This document shows, one piece after another, positions 18,784 through 27,147 of a DNA stretch of 64,000 bases; the stretch's first letter is position 1; the number at the start of each line of letters is the position of its first letter. The notes under the pieces are model-generated. The model did not search any database. It was not told where the DNA came from and was given only the letters and a program-made list of their open reading frames with translations. The position numbers and the translations under genes are program-made. Origin of the DNA: Pseudomonas bubulae (GTDB taxonomy: Bacteria > Pseudomonadota > Gammaproteobacteria > Pseudomonadales > Pseudomonadaceae); NCBI RefSeq assembly GCF_900618535.1, contig NZ_UYJA01000005.1:62001-126000 (forward strand), written 5' to 3'.

Positions 18784-18845
18784 GTGGGAGCGAGCCTGCT
18801 CGCGAAAGGCTCTGACAGCCGCTTCGCGAGCAGGCTCGCCCCCAC
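18784..18845. repeat. REPIN between marC-like gene and cobJ
   Basis: Arms 18784-18806 (GTGGGAGCGAGCCTGCTCGC) and 18823-18845 are inverted with a short 16-base spacer. It lies between two convergent genes and may also act as a transcription terminator in both directions. Confidence 0.85.
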
Positions 18846-18850
18846 AGGGC

Positions 18851-20527
18851 TCAGGGTTTTTCGCCATACCAGCGCGGCGTGTACACCCATTGCATGCCGT
18901 CAGCACGGGCAAAGGTGCACGTCGTCGACGAGCCCACCAGCACCATGGTGCGCATATCCACCTGCTCCGGGGTCAACTCGCCCAGGGTCAAGGTGCGCAG
19001 GGTCTGGCCCGGACGGCCAATGTCACGACCCAGCACCACCGGTGTTTGCGCCGTGCGATGGCGCCTGACGATATCCAGCGCAACGCCCAATTGCCACGGC
19101 CGCGAACGGGAAATCGGGTTATAGAACGCCAACGCCAGATCCGCCTCGCAAGCCAGGTCCAGACGCTTCTCAATAATGCTCCACGGCTTGAGGTTGTCCG
19201 ACAGCGACATCACGCAGAAGTCATGCCCCAGTGGCGCCCCGGCCTGCGCGGCCGTTGCCAGTGAAGCTGACACACCCGGCAGGATCTCCAGATCGACGCT
19301 GTGCCACTGCGGGTCCACAGACTCATGCAAGGCTTCGAGCACGGCCGCAGCCATGGCAAAAACCCCAGGGTCCCCCGAAGACACCACCACCACCGAACGC
19401 CCCTGCGCCGCCAGCTCGAAGGCGTGGCGGGCGCGCTGCATCTCTTCGCGGTTATCGGTGCAATGCATCACCTGATCGTCGCGGAACGGGCCAGCCATAC
19501 GCACATAGGTTTCATAACCCAGCACATCATTGGCCCGCGCCAGCTCGGCCTTGACCGCAGGCACCATCAGTTCGGCAGCGCCGGGGCCCAGGCCAATTAC
19601 AGCCAGACGGCCACGGGCCCGGCCAATCGTTTCAGGTTCCAGCGGCGCCGCGGCAACACCCAGCACCACGCCATTGCCCGGTTCACACCAGGCAACAGGC
19701 AGCAACGCTGCATCGCTGCCCACAAACCGCAACGGCACCGCCAGCTCAAGGGCCGTTTCACGCAGCGCTGCACTGGCCATCAAGGTTTCCGGTGCGACGA
19801 TGCACGCCAGCGACTGACGTGCCAGCCCGGCCTGGTACAACGATTCGAGGATTGACTGTGGCGAAACCTCGGCACACACCTGCGCCAGTACATTGCGCGA
19901 ATAAATCAGCAACTCGTCTGCCACTGGCAGGCGCTCGGCGCTGCCCACATGGATCGCCAGACGCGCCTGCCCGCTTTCGGGCAGTTGCGCCCGCGCCAGC
20001 CAAGGCGCATCGCCTTCGATACGTACTGATTCGCCGGCCAGCAGGTCCGAAACAAAGCGTTTGCCCAGCTCCAGATCGGCCAGCACATAGCCCGCAGGCG
20101 GATTGAGCAGACAGGTGCCAAAGCGCAGTTCGCCGCTGGTGGTGATCGCCGGAGCAATGCCCAGACCCGCCGCAATGACCCGCGCCAGATCATTCACCCC
20201 ACCCAGCCCGCCCAGCAACGGCACCACCGCGCTGGCGTCTTCGGCAACCGCCAGTACCGGTGGCTCGGCGCCTTTTTCCAGCAGCAACGGCGCCAGCGTG
20301 CGGATCACAATACCCGCAGCGCATAGCGCAATAATCGGCGTGTCCTGCTGATAAAGCTGACGCAGGGTGTCGCCGAAATCGCTGTAACTGCGATCACCGC
20401 CGTCTACCCGCCCTGCCAGCCCGAGGACAGAAGCGCCGGGCAGCAACTGCTGGATACGGCGTGCAGTGTCCAGGCTGCCATTGCCCAGAATGACAATGGC
20501 CGGTGCCGGGCGACTCAACCCTGCCAC
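18851..20527 (-). CDS. cobJ: CbiG-CobJ fusion: precorrin-3B C17-methyltransferase
   Basis: Corrin ring contraction. It is 558 residues in two parts. Residues 1 to about 300 look like CbiG/CobE (CAAGIVIRTLAP, the GGVNDLA region, and a CobE-like stretch near 218-300). Residues about 307 to 558 are a SAM-dependent tetrapyrrole methylase (LAVIGLGPG, SSGDPGVFAMA, LAFYNPISRSRPWQL), the CobJ/CbiH activity that methylates C17. The fusion puts CbiG-like lactone-opening capacity beside the ring-contracting methylase. Its start overlaps the end of cobI by 13 bases, so the two are translationally coupled. Last gene of cobG-H-I-J. Confidence 0.93.
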   Translation of the reverse strand: MAGLSRPAPAIVILGNGSLDTARRIQQLLPGASVLGLAGRVDGGDRSYSDFGDTLRQLYQQDTPIIALCAAGIVIRTLAPLLLEKGAEPPVLAVAEDASAVVPLLGGLGGVNDLARVIAAGLGIAPAITTSGELRFGTCLLNPPAGYVLADLELGKRFVSDLLAGESVRIEGDAPWLARAQLPESGQARLAIHVGSAERLPVADELLIYSRNVLAQVCAEVSPQSILESLYQAGLARQSLACIVAPETLMASAALRETALELAVPLRFVGSDAALLPVAWCEPGNGVVLGVAAAPLEPETIGRARGRLAVIGLGPGAAELMVPAVKAELARANDVLGYETYVRMAGPFRDDQVMHCTDNREEMQRARHAFELAAQGRSVVVVSSGDPGVFAMAAAVLEALHESVDPQWHSVDLEILPGVSASLATAAQAGAPLGHDFCVMSLSDNLKPWSIIEKRLDLACEADLALAFYNPISRSRPWQLGVALDIVRRHRTAQTPVVLGRDIGRPGQTLRTLTLGELTPEQVDMRTMVLVGSSTTCTFARADGMQWVYTPRWYGEKP

Positions 20528-21246
20528 CTTTCGCCTGGGACGATAATCAGCGAGAAATACGGCGAAGACATCGGTTCCACTTCATTGAGCGGCACGATCT
20601 TCTGATTGCTCATGGTGGCGCGCTCGACATACAACGCCCGCTCGGCCAGCCCCAGCTCGCCCAGCACTTCGCGCACTTTATGAAAGTTGCGCCCCAGCTT
20701 CATGATCACTGCCGCATCGGCAACCGCCAGCCGCGACTTGAGTTCTTCGTGGGGCAGCACACCCGAGAGCACCGACAGGCTCTGGTTGCGATACACCAAC
20801 GGCACGCCCAATACCGAAGCGCCGCCCAGCATCGAGCACACGCCCGGTACCACTTGTGCTTCAAAACGCTGGGCCAGACGGTCGTGCAGGTACATATAGG
20901 AGCCGTAGAAGAACGGATCACCTTCGCAGATCACTGCCACATCACGGCCGGCATCCAGATGCACGGCCACTTCAACCGCAGCCTGATCGTAGAAATCACT
21001 GATCACCTGCTCGTAGGACAACGGCTCCGGCAACACCTCGGTGGTCACCGGGTACACCAGCGGCATCTGGGTTTGCGCGTCTTGCAGATGGGCTTCGATG
21101 ATGCCGAACGCATTGCCCTTCTTGCCCTTGGCCACGAAATACGCCACCACCGGCGATTCGCGCAGCAGGCGCAGGGCTTTAACCGTGATCAGCTCAGGGT
21201 CGCCGGGGCCTACGCCCAAACCGATCAAACGTCCTGGTTGCGCCAT
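20515..21246 (-). CDS. cobI: precorrin-2 C20-methyltransferase
   Basis: SAM-dependent methylation of precorrin-2 at C20, giving precorrin-3A. The 243-residue tetrapyrrole methylase has the N-terminal LIGLGVGPGDPELITVKA, the mid-protein CEGDPFFYGSYMYLHDRL and VPGVCSMLGGASV, and the MKLGRN block. The ATG shares one base with the cobH stop (TAATG). Methylases of this family differ in substrate, but GDPELITVKA and the long insert with GNAFGIIE fit CobI. Confidence 0.95.
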   Translation of the reverse strand: MAQPGRLIGLGVGPGDPELITVKALRLLRESPVVAYFVAKGKKGNAFGIIEAHLQDAQTQMPLVYPVTTEVLPEPLSYEQVISDFYDQAAVEVAVHLDAGRDVAVICEGDPFFYGSYMYLHDRLAQRFEAQVVPGVCSMLGGASVLGVPLVYRNQSLSVLSGVLPHEELKSRLAVADAAVIMKLGRNFHKVREVLGELGLAERALYVERATMSNQKIVPLNEVEPMSSPYFSLIIVPGERWQG

Positions 21247-21872
21247 TATTCGATCTCCGTGGCCAGGGCGTTGACGGCCGCAGCCGCCATCGCACTACCG
21301 CCACGGCGGCCTTGCATGATCACAAACGGCACACCACGGCTGTCTGCCGCAAGCATGGCCTTGGATTCCGCGGCGCCGACAAAGCCCACCGGGAAGCCCA
21401 GGATCAGTGCCGGCTTGGGAGCGCCGGCATCGATCATTTCCAGCAGGTAAAACAGCGCGGTGGGCGCGTTTCCGATCACCACCACACTGCCTTCCAGGTA
21501 CGGGCGCCAATGCTCAAGGGCCACCGCCGAACGGGTGTTGCCCTTCTCCAGCGCCAACTCGGGTACGCCTTCTTCGCGCAGGGTGCAGATCACCGGGTTG
21601 TTGGCCGGCAAACGGGTACGGGTGACGCCTTCGGAAACCATCCGCGCATCGCACAGAATGGCAGCACCTGCCGCCAGCGCATCACGCCCGGCCTTGCCGG
21701 CACCCGGCGAAAAACGCAGGTCTTCAATGGCATCGACCATGCCGCAGGCGTGGATCACACGCACGGCCAGTTTTTCGAGATCCGCCGGGATGCTGTCGAG
21801 GTTGGCCTCGGCACGAATAATGGCGAACGAATTGCGATAGATCTCTTGACCATCGCGGATGTAATCAATCAT
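21246..21872 (-). CDS. cobH: precorrin-8X methylmutase
   Basis: Moves the C11 methyl group to C12, converting precorrin-8X into hydrogenobyrinic acid. From the ATG at 21872 it is 208 residues, the usual length (MIDYIRDGQEIYRNSFAIIR). The active-site block VRVIHACGM contains the catalytic histidine, and NAPTALFYLLEMI and GFPVGFVGAAESK are family signatures. A longer frame begins upstream but would add 25 unrelated residues inside cobG. The start overlaps the cobG end by eight bases. Confidence 0.96.
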   Translation of the reverse strand: MIDYIRDGQEIYRNSFAIIRAEANLDSIPADLEKLAVRVIHACGMVDAIEDLRFSPGAGKAGRDALAAGAAILCDARMVSEGVTRTRLPANNPVICTLREEGVPELALEKGNTRSAVALEHWRPYLEGSVVVIGNAPTALFYLLEMIDAGAPKPALILGFPVGFVGAAESKAMLAADSRGVPFVIMQGRRGGSAMAAAAVNALATEIE

Positions 21873-23217
21873 CGGTGTTGCTCCATTGGCGGGCCTCAAG
21901 CCAGGCGCCCGCCGCTTCAATTGTAAGATTGCGCTCGCGCAGAACACCGAAACCGGCGTGCTCCGGGGTGCGTAAATAGAGGTCGTAATGACCGGGCGCC
22001 ACGGCCAGTAAAGTGACCGGCGCGACGTGGGCTGCCGCGCAGGAGCGCTGGCAGCCGGTCAGGTGAATATTCAAAGGCTTTGGCAGCAACGCGGCCAACT
22101 GACGGGCATCATGCTTCGTGTCGGCCAGCCCTTTGGCACAGGCACTGGAGCCGGTACAGGCCACCAGATGCGCCAGCGGGTTGCCAGCCTCTACGATCAA
22201 GCCGAGCACCATCAACTGGCTCATCACCGCAGCGGCCTGAGCGGCCGCTATGTTGGGCAACAAGACGCTCTGCCATGGCGTGAACCGTAAAGTGCCATCG
22301 CCGTAGCGCTCGGCCAGCTCGGCCAACCCCGTGAGCATCGCCGCATCCAGCCGCCCCAGTGCCGGCGCCCCGCCGATATAGACCCGACCAGGCGCTTGCT
22401 GTGGCCAAATGCCGAGGTGCATGGACGCCGAGATGGCCCTGCACTGCCAGTCGCCAGCAGGCAACAGTGCCACGCTGATTCGCTGTGCCAGCTGCCCGAC
22501 AAATGACTCAGTGGTGACCTCCTCCAGCAGATGACGCATGCGGGTTTGCTCAGGTCGCGCCAGATCCAGAAACTGCATCAGCACGGCCAACACCAGCTCA
22601 TGCCCGTACTCCACGGGTACGGCTGCCAACGCGCAATCGTGCGCCGGGCACCCGGCCAGGCCAAAAGCCAACAGCGTCTGGCCATTACGCACAAATGCCG
22701 ACAACCACAGATCATGCGGATGCTCCAGCATGGCCAGGGCCTCGCCGCCATCCAGTTGCACGGCGAACTTGGCCGACAGCTCGGTGAACCTTGGCGTGCT
22801 TTGCAGGCTGGCCAGTATCTGCCGGGCCAGCGGCCACGTATCGATATGCATCTGCAGATCAATGCCGGCACTCGGGCTGAGCATCAAGTTGCGCACGTCG
22901 TCACTGGCGGCAGTAGCAGGCCCAAGCCCGGCCGCCAGCAAGGGCGCAATCAATGCACTGTGCTGCGGCCCCACACCACGGATTTGCAAATTGCCACGGT
23001 TGGTCGCTTCGATCACACCACTGGCATACCGCTGAGCCACATCTGCCACCGTGCGAGCCTGATCGGCGTTAATCGCGCCGCCATCCAGCTTGACCCGACA
23101 GATACCGCCATCCATTGCCTGGACGATACGCAGTAACCCCGGGCAAGCCGAGGGGCGCACAGGCGTCGTGACAGAAAGTTCAGGTGGCAAGTTCAAGGAG
23201 CTATCCAGAGCAGGCAA
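21865..23217 (-). CDS. cobG: precorrin-3B synthase
   Basis: Oxygen-dependent hydroxylation and lactone formation on precorrin-3A, the hallmark of the aerobic corrin route. It is 450 residues and related to sulfite/nitrite reductases. There are two half-domain repeats (EATNRGNLQIRGV and RFTPWQSVLLPNI). A cluster of cysteines for a 4Fe-4S centre lies near the C terminus (CTGSSACAKG and GCQRSCAAAH). It is the first cob gene of the minus-strand arm and starts only 69 bases after the stop of a large toxin-like gene on the same strand. Confidence 0.94.
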   Translation of the reverse strand: MPALDSSLNLPPELSVTTPVRPSACPGLLRIVQAMDGGICRVKLDGGAINADQARTVADVAQRYASGVIEATNRGNLQIRGVGPQHSALIAPLLAAGLGPATAASDDVRNLMLSPSAGIDLQMHIDTWPLARQILASLQSTPRFTELSAKFAVQLDGGEALAMLEHPHDLWLSAFVRNGQTLLAFGLAGCPAHDCALAAVPVEYGHELVLAVLMQFLDLARPEQTRMRHLLEEVTTESFVGQLAQRISVALLPAGDWQCRAISASMHLGIWPQQAPGRVYIGGAPALGRLDAAMLTGLAELAERYGDGTLRFTPWQSVLLPNIAAAQAAAVMSQLMVLGLIVEAGNPLAHLVACTGSSACAKGLADTKHDARQLAALLPKPLNIHLTGCQRSCAAAHVAPVTLLAVAPGHYDLYLRTPEHAGFGVLRERNLTIEAAGAWLEARQWSNTDD

Positions 23218-23237
23218 TACGCTATTGCAGGTCGCGC

Positions 23238-23266
23238 ATTATGCCTGCTTTGGGCGAGTGCATGAA
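23238..23266 (-). promoter_or_regulatory. candidate promoter of cobG
   Basis: Read on the minus strand, TTCATG (23266-23261) and CATAAT (23243-23238) are spaced 17 bases apart inside the 69-base gap before cobG. The -35 match is weak. If real, cobGHIJ does not depend on read-through from the toxin-like genes. No cobalamin riboswitch features are visible here. Confidence 0.3.
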
Positions 23267-23286
23267 AAGCCTGCCGGACGGAATGA

Positions 23287-26200
23287 CTACTCCCGTGTAT
23301 TAACCTCGGGCAGTTGTGGATGATCCCGGCCCAGACGGGTGATCAACAACACCACGGAATCGGCATTGGCCAGCATGAGGTCAATGCGTTTACGAGCATC
23401 GTGTTTAAAGATCGGCCGCGCTTGCTCAAGGGTCCTGACACCGCTAAGCGCTTTAATTTTGGCCTTGCCCGGGTTAGCGGGTATATCCGCCCAGGTGCGC
23501 TCTTCAGGATCAAATTGCTGAAACAGGTGCTCGGTCGAGATATAGGGTGAATGGCAACTCTGGACGATCTGGTTAAACGACTTGATCTGGCTGCCCAGGG
23601 GGGTTGATTCATCCAGCAGGTCCTCGTAAGGAAAGCCGGGATTCAGATAGTTGATGTCCTCGGTATCAAGCGCCTGATGGCTGATCTCATGCAGCATAAA
23701 GGCCGCCCGATAATGCACGTTGGTCCTGAAAGGTGGCTGGGTGGCTTTCACAAATGCCTGGCTCAAGGCGTTGGGTGTTTCAAATAGAGTGCTGAAAAAA
23801 TGCTCACTCAAGTACAGGCGCTTGTGCAAATCCCAGCGGTGAATCCAGGCGACGGCCTTGTCGTTGAACCGGGAGCGGCAGACCACGTATTTACTGGAAG
23901 TCAGCGGCGACAGATCGGGATGCAAAAACCTCGCAAGCAGGGGCCCGATCGTTTCATTGAGTCGGTCAAGCAACGGCTGATCAACGTGCTCCACATCAAA
24001 GAACGTCTGTATCAACGCCCGGTTCCGGGCATTCTGCGTCCCCGGTTCGAGCAAGGTGTGCAGGGCGCTTTGACTGCGCTGCAGGTAGGTGACGGCCTGG
24101 GCATGGGCCTCGCGAATGGCCTGTGCCTTGTCAGGAAAGCGCCGCTCAATGCTGGCCATGCCGATGGCCTGCATCTCATGGGTCAGGCGGTCGGATATCG
24201 AAGCCGTGGTCGACAGTACAGGGCCGCCCCCCAGTAACGGTTCCTTGAGATCAAGCTCCCAATGCTCACGCTCGTTGATTTTCACCAGCGGCCCTTCGCG
24301 GCCTTCTCCGATAAAAATGCGCCAGCGCTCGCGCCAGGCCTGCACCTGAAAAACATGCCCGCCCAGCAGCACATAGTGAAGACCTGTGCCCGGGTGACGG
24401 TACAACCGGGTCAGGCTGTCCTGCTTGAGCTCCAGCAAGGCCACATCATTGGCCTGAAAGGGCTGCAGGCCGATCTCCTGCTCAGGCGTGAGGTGCACCG
24501 CCGCTTCGGACTGCGGCTGACGCAAGACTGTCGGAGTCACTGTTTTCAGTTGGCGCAGTGTCAGATAACCACTGCCTATCTGTGCCAGCGACGAGGCAAA
24601 ATCAGCCACGGCTTCGCCCCACTCGCCTTTTTGCGCGGCCTCGAAACCCTGCTGCACAAAACCCGCCGTTTGCCAGACCACCATGGGAATACTCAGCCTG
24701 GCAGGCAAAAACATCAACGCAGTCGATGCAATCAACGAAAACAGGTACTTGAATGACTCCCAGTCGGCTTCGGCGGAGGTCTTCGACTGGGCGGCGGCCA
24801 TGTCCAACAACAGGTGGTAGTTGTCGACATACAACTGTTCAAACAGATTGCCCGCGATGGGCCTTGGCGCCAGGGTCGGGGGGGCCGGCCTGAGCATGAA
24901 ACTGCCGAGGGACGCGTCCACATACTGCGGGATATGGGGCTCCACAAAACCGCCATAGTTGTAGGTTTTACGGGCCTCGGGCTCAAGACGCTGGAGCACC
25001 AGCGCTTGCAGGTCCGTGTTGATACGCAGGTCGTCGAGCAAGGCGGCTTCGTTGTTGTACGCTTTGAATGTAAAGCGCTCGCTGTAGTTGACCCACAGGA
25101 TCTGCGGCCCGGCGCCTGACTCCACAGGCCCAATGATGTAGAGCCCCCTGGCCCGATCAGGATCGGCTTCGGGCTCGGCTACCAGCTCAAATGGCCGGAC
25201 GATGATCGGCATTCTGTCCAACGTCAGGCGGGCCGCTCCATCTGGCATGTTGATGACCTGCTGTATGTACCGATACGCCATCTCCTGGCCAGGGTCGATC
25301 AGTTTTTCCCGCAGGGCCTGTTCCATCACCTGCAGCGAGATCTGCTCGGAGAATTGTTGTTGGCGCAAGGTCACCCCCGGTTTTCCGGGCGCCAGCTTGT
25401 CTTGCAACAAAGCACGGTAATGCGCGCCGATTTCCAGTTGTCGGGTCAGTCGTTTTACATACGTCGCATTCAAGGCCGTCGGCAACGCACTGCCATTAGG
25501 GGCTCGCAAGGAAATCGCGCCTGCATTGAGCCGGTAAAAACCGTTAAGCGAAAATTGCGTGAGGGTCTGAACAGTGCGCGTCGTCGCCGCTGGCATAAAA
25601 GAGGGCGTGCTACCAACCGGTACCGGGGAAGGCACATAGGTGTCGATCACCACCTCGATCGCATCCGGGTCTGGCGCCTGCCCCGCGAAGTCGAGCTCCA
25701 GACGCAGTTTCAGTAACGCGCGGGCGTACTCGGCAAGCGGCGGGATATCATGCAGGTAGTTTTGCTGTTCCTGCCCTGCCCCTGGATAGCGCTGCAACAA
25801 CCCGGCATAAGCCAACTTGTCTGCCTTCGAGGCGTTTTTCAACCACTGCGGTATTGCCGCCTCAAACGCTTGCAGGCGCGCCATTTCAACCACAGGTTCC
25901 AACACCAGCCCTGCCCGACCTTGTACCAGTTCACTGTGGATAAGATTTTCAAAGGCTTGCGCCGACAAGGGGATGGCTTGAGCCGTACGGCAGGCAAAGC
26001 CGGCGTCCGCCAGCACCTTGGCAATAGCCCGTAGCTGGGTCTCTCGGACAAAGTCGTGTTCAACACGTTCGAATTGAAGCCCGCCAATTTTCCCGTTAGC
26101 GGTGCTGTCCAGCCAGGCCGTAACCTGCGGCTGCGTGCCCGTGCTGACATGGCTCAGCAGTTCCCAGCGCCGTGCCTTGTCCGCCAGGCGGGCTTGCAGT

Positions 26201-27051
26201 TGGGTGGTGCACTCGCCCACCGACGCAAAGCCTTCGAACCCCGAACCCGCGCTCCAGAATATGGCCCGGCCGGCAGTTGCAGGCTGCTGACCACCGCGCT
26301 CGGTGAACAACAGACAGTTGACGATATCCAGCCCGGCCTGTGCGCCATTGATTGATAGTGCAATGGCAAACACATCGGGAACAAACCCTGCCAATGCTCG
26401 ACGCCGGGCGCTCACCGGCTGGCTCAGCACCGCGCCCAGCACCGCCAGGTCCGCCGCTGAAAGCCGGTTGCCCGATTGCATCAGCTGCAATTCGGCCCGT
26501 AGCATCGCCAACCTCAGGGTACACAGCCTGTCGATCAACGTATCGGCCCTCGGCGGTGGGGCCGGGGTATAGAAAAACGCACGGAGCTGATTGACATACC
26601 CCTGGAAAAACCCCGCTGCGGCCTGATCCATGACGTTGATTAGTTCACTGCCTGAAAGTGGCTTGGGTGGATTGAGATCCGGGGTATCCAGCAAGTGCAG
26701 GCCCGCCTCTATTCTTTCGGGATCACGCGGCAGCGGCTGTAGTCCGGTGACCTGTTGCAACAATGCTTCCATCAGCGACACCGGCTCACGCAAGCCAGCG
26801 ACCCGTAACCGCATACGGTCGAGCTCCAGCACGTCATGCCCCGCGCGGGCCAGCGCTTTCACCAGCCTTGAATACGCATACGAAAACGGTGCAGGCCATG
26901 GCCGCAACAATTCATCAACCTGGGAAGCGATGTTCATTAACTGCATCACCAGCCCCTCGGCCTGCCCGCCGTTGCCAGCAGCCATCGGGCGGACATTGAA
27001 GGTTTCGTTCGATGCAGAGCCGGAATTAAATGTGGAAGTGATTGCCTTCAT
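23287..27051 (-). CDS. large DUF6543 (dermonecrotic-toxin-like) protein, putative metallopeptidase end
   Basis: A predicted toxin-like protein of 1254 residues, not assigned to a named gene. It has no signal peptide. A DUF6543-like region spans about 490-705, ending in YGGFVEPHI. A hydrophobic, amphipathic stretch follows (about 766-790, YLFSLIASTALMFLPARL), then a beta-rich repeat-like region (VFQVQAWRERWRIFIGEG). The end holds HEISH (His1121) followed by DTEDINYL, the shape of an aspzincin (M35-like) zinc site. It is collinear over its whole length with the C-terminal two thirds of the next gene upstream. The ATG at 27051 has a strong GAGAGAT ribosome binding site; a GTG 66 bases earlier has none. 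The toxin role is inferred from family likeness; export route and target are unknown. Confidence 0.68.
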   Translation of the reverse strand: MKAITSTFNSGSASNETFNVRPMAAGNGGQAEGLVMQLMNIASQVDELLRPWPAPFSYAYSRLVKALARAGHDVLELDRMRLRVAGLREPVSLMEALLQQVTGLQPLPRDPERIEAGLHLLDTPDLNPPKPLSGSELINVMDQAAAGFFQGYVNQLRAFFYTPAPPPRADTLIDRLCTLRLAMLRAELQLMQSGNRLSAADLAVLGAVLSQPVSARRRALAGFVPDVFAIALSINGAQAGLDIVNCLLFTERGGQQPATAGRAIFWSAGSGFEGFASVGECTTQLQARLADKARRWELLSHVSTGTQPQVTAWLDSTANGKIGGLQFERVEHDFVRETQLRAIAKVLADAGFACRTAQAIPLSAQAFENLIHSELVQGRAGLVLEPVVEMARLQAFEAAIPQWLKNASKADKLAYAGLLQRYPGAGQEQQNYLHDIPPLAEYARALLKLRLELDFAGQAPDPDAIEVVIDTYVPSPVPVGSTPSFMPAATTRTVQTLTQFSLNGFYRLNAGAISLRAPNGSALPTALNATYVKRLTRQLEIGAHYRALLQDKLAPGKPGVTLRQQQFSEQISLQVMEQALREKLIDPGQEMAYRYIQQVINMPDGAARLTLDRMPIIVRPFELVAEPEADPDRARGLYIIGPVESGAGPQILWVNYSERFTFKAYNNEAALLDDLRINTDLQALVLQRLEPEARKTYNYGGFVEPHIPQYVDASLGSFMLRPAPPTLAPRPIAGNLFEQLYVDNYHLLLDMAAAQSKTSAEADWESFKYLFSLIASTALMFLPARLSIPMVVWQTAGFVQQGFEAAQKGEWGEAVADFASSLAQIGSGYLTLRQLKTVTPTVLRQPQSEAAVHLTPEQEIGLQPFQANDVALLELKQDSLTRLYRHPGTGLHYVLLGGHVFQVQAWRERWRIFIGEGREGPLVKINEREHWELDLKEPLLGGGPVLSTTASISDRLTHEMQAIGMASIERRFPDKAQAIREAHAQAVTYLQRSQSALHTLLEPGTQNARNRALIQTFFDVEHVDQPLLDRLNETIGPLLARFLHPDLSPLTSSKYVVCRSRFNDKAVAWIHRWDLHKRLYLSEHFFSTLFETPNALSQAFVKATQPPFRTNVHYRAAFMLHEISHQALDTEDINYLNPGFPYEDLLDESTPLGSQIKSFNQIVQSCHSPYISTEHLFQQFDPEERTWADIPANPGKAKIKALSGVRTLEQARPIFKHDARKRIDLMLANADSVVLLITRLGRDHPQLPEVNTRE

Positions 27052-27147
27052 GGGTGATCTCTCTTCGCTTGCGGACAATGCACAACACGCTATCGCGCCC
27101 CCGGACGACAACGGCACTACATAGATACCCGGGCACTTTCCGGGGGA

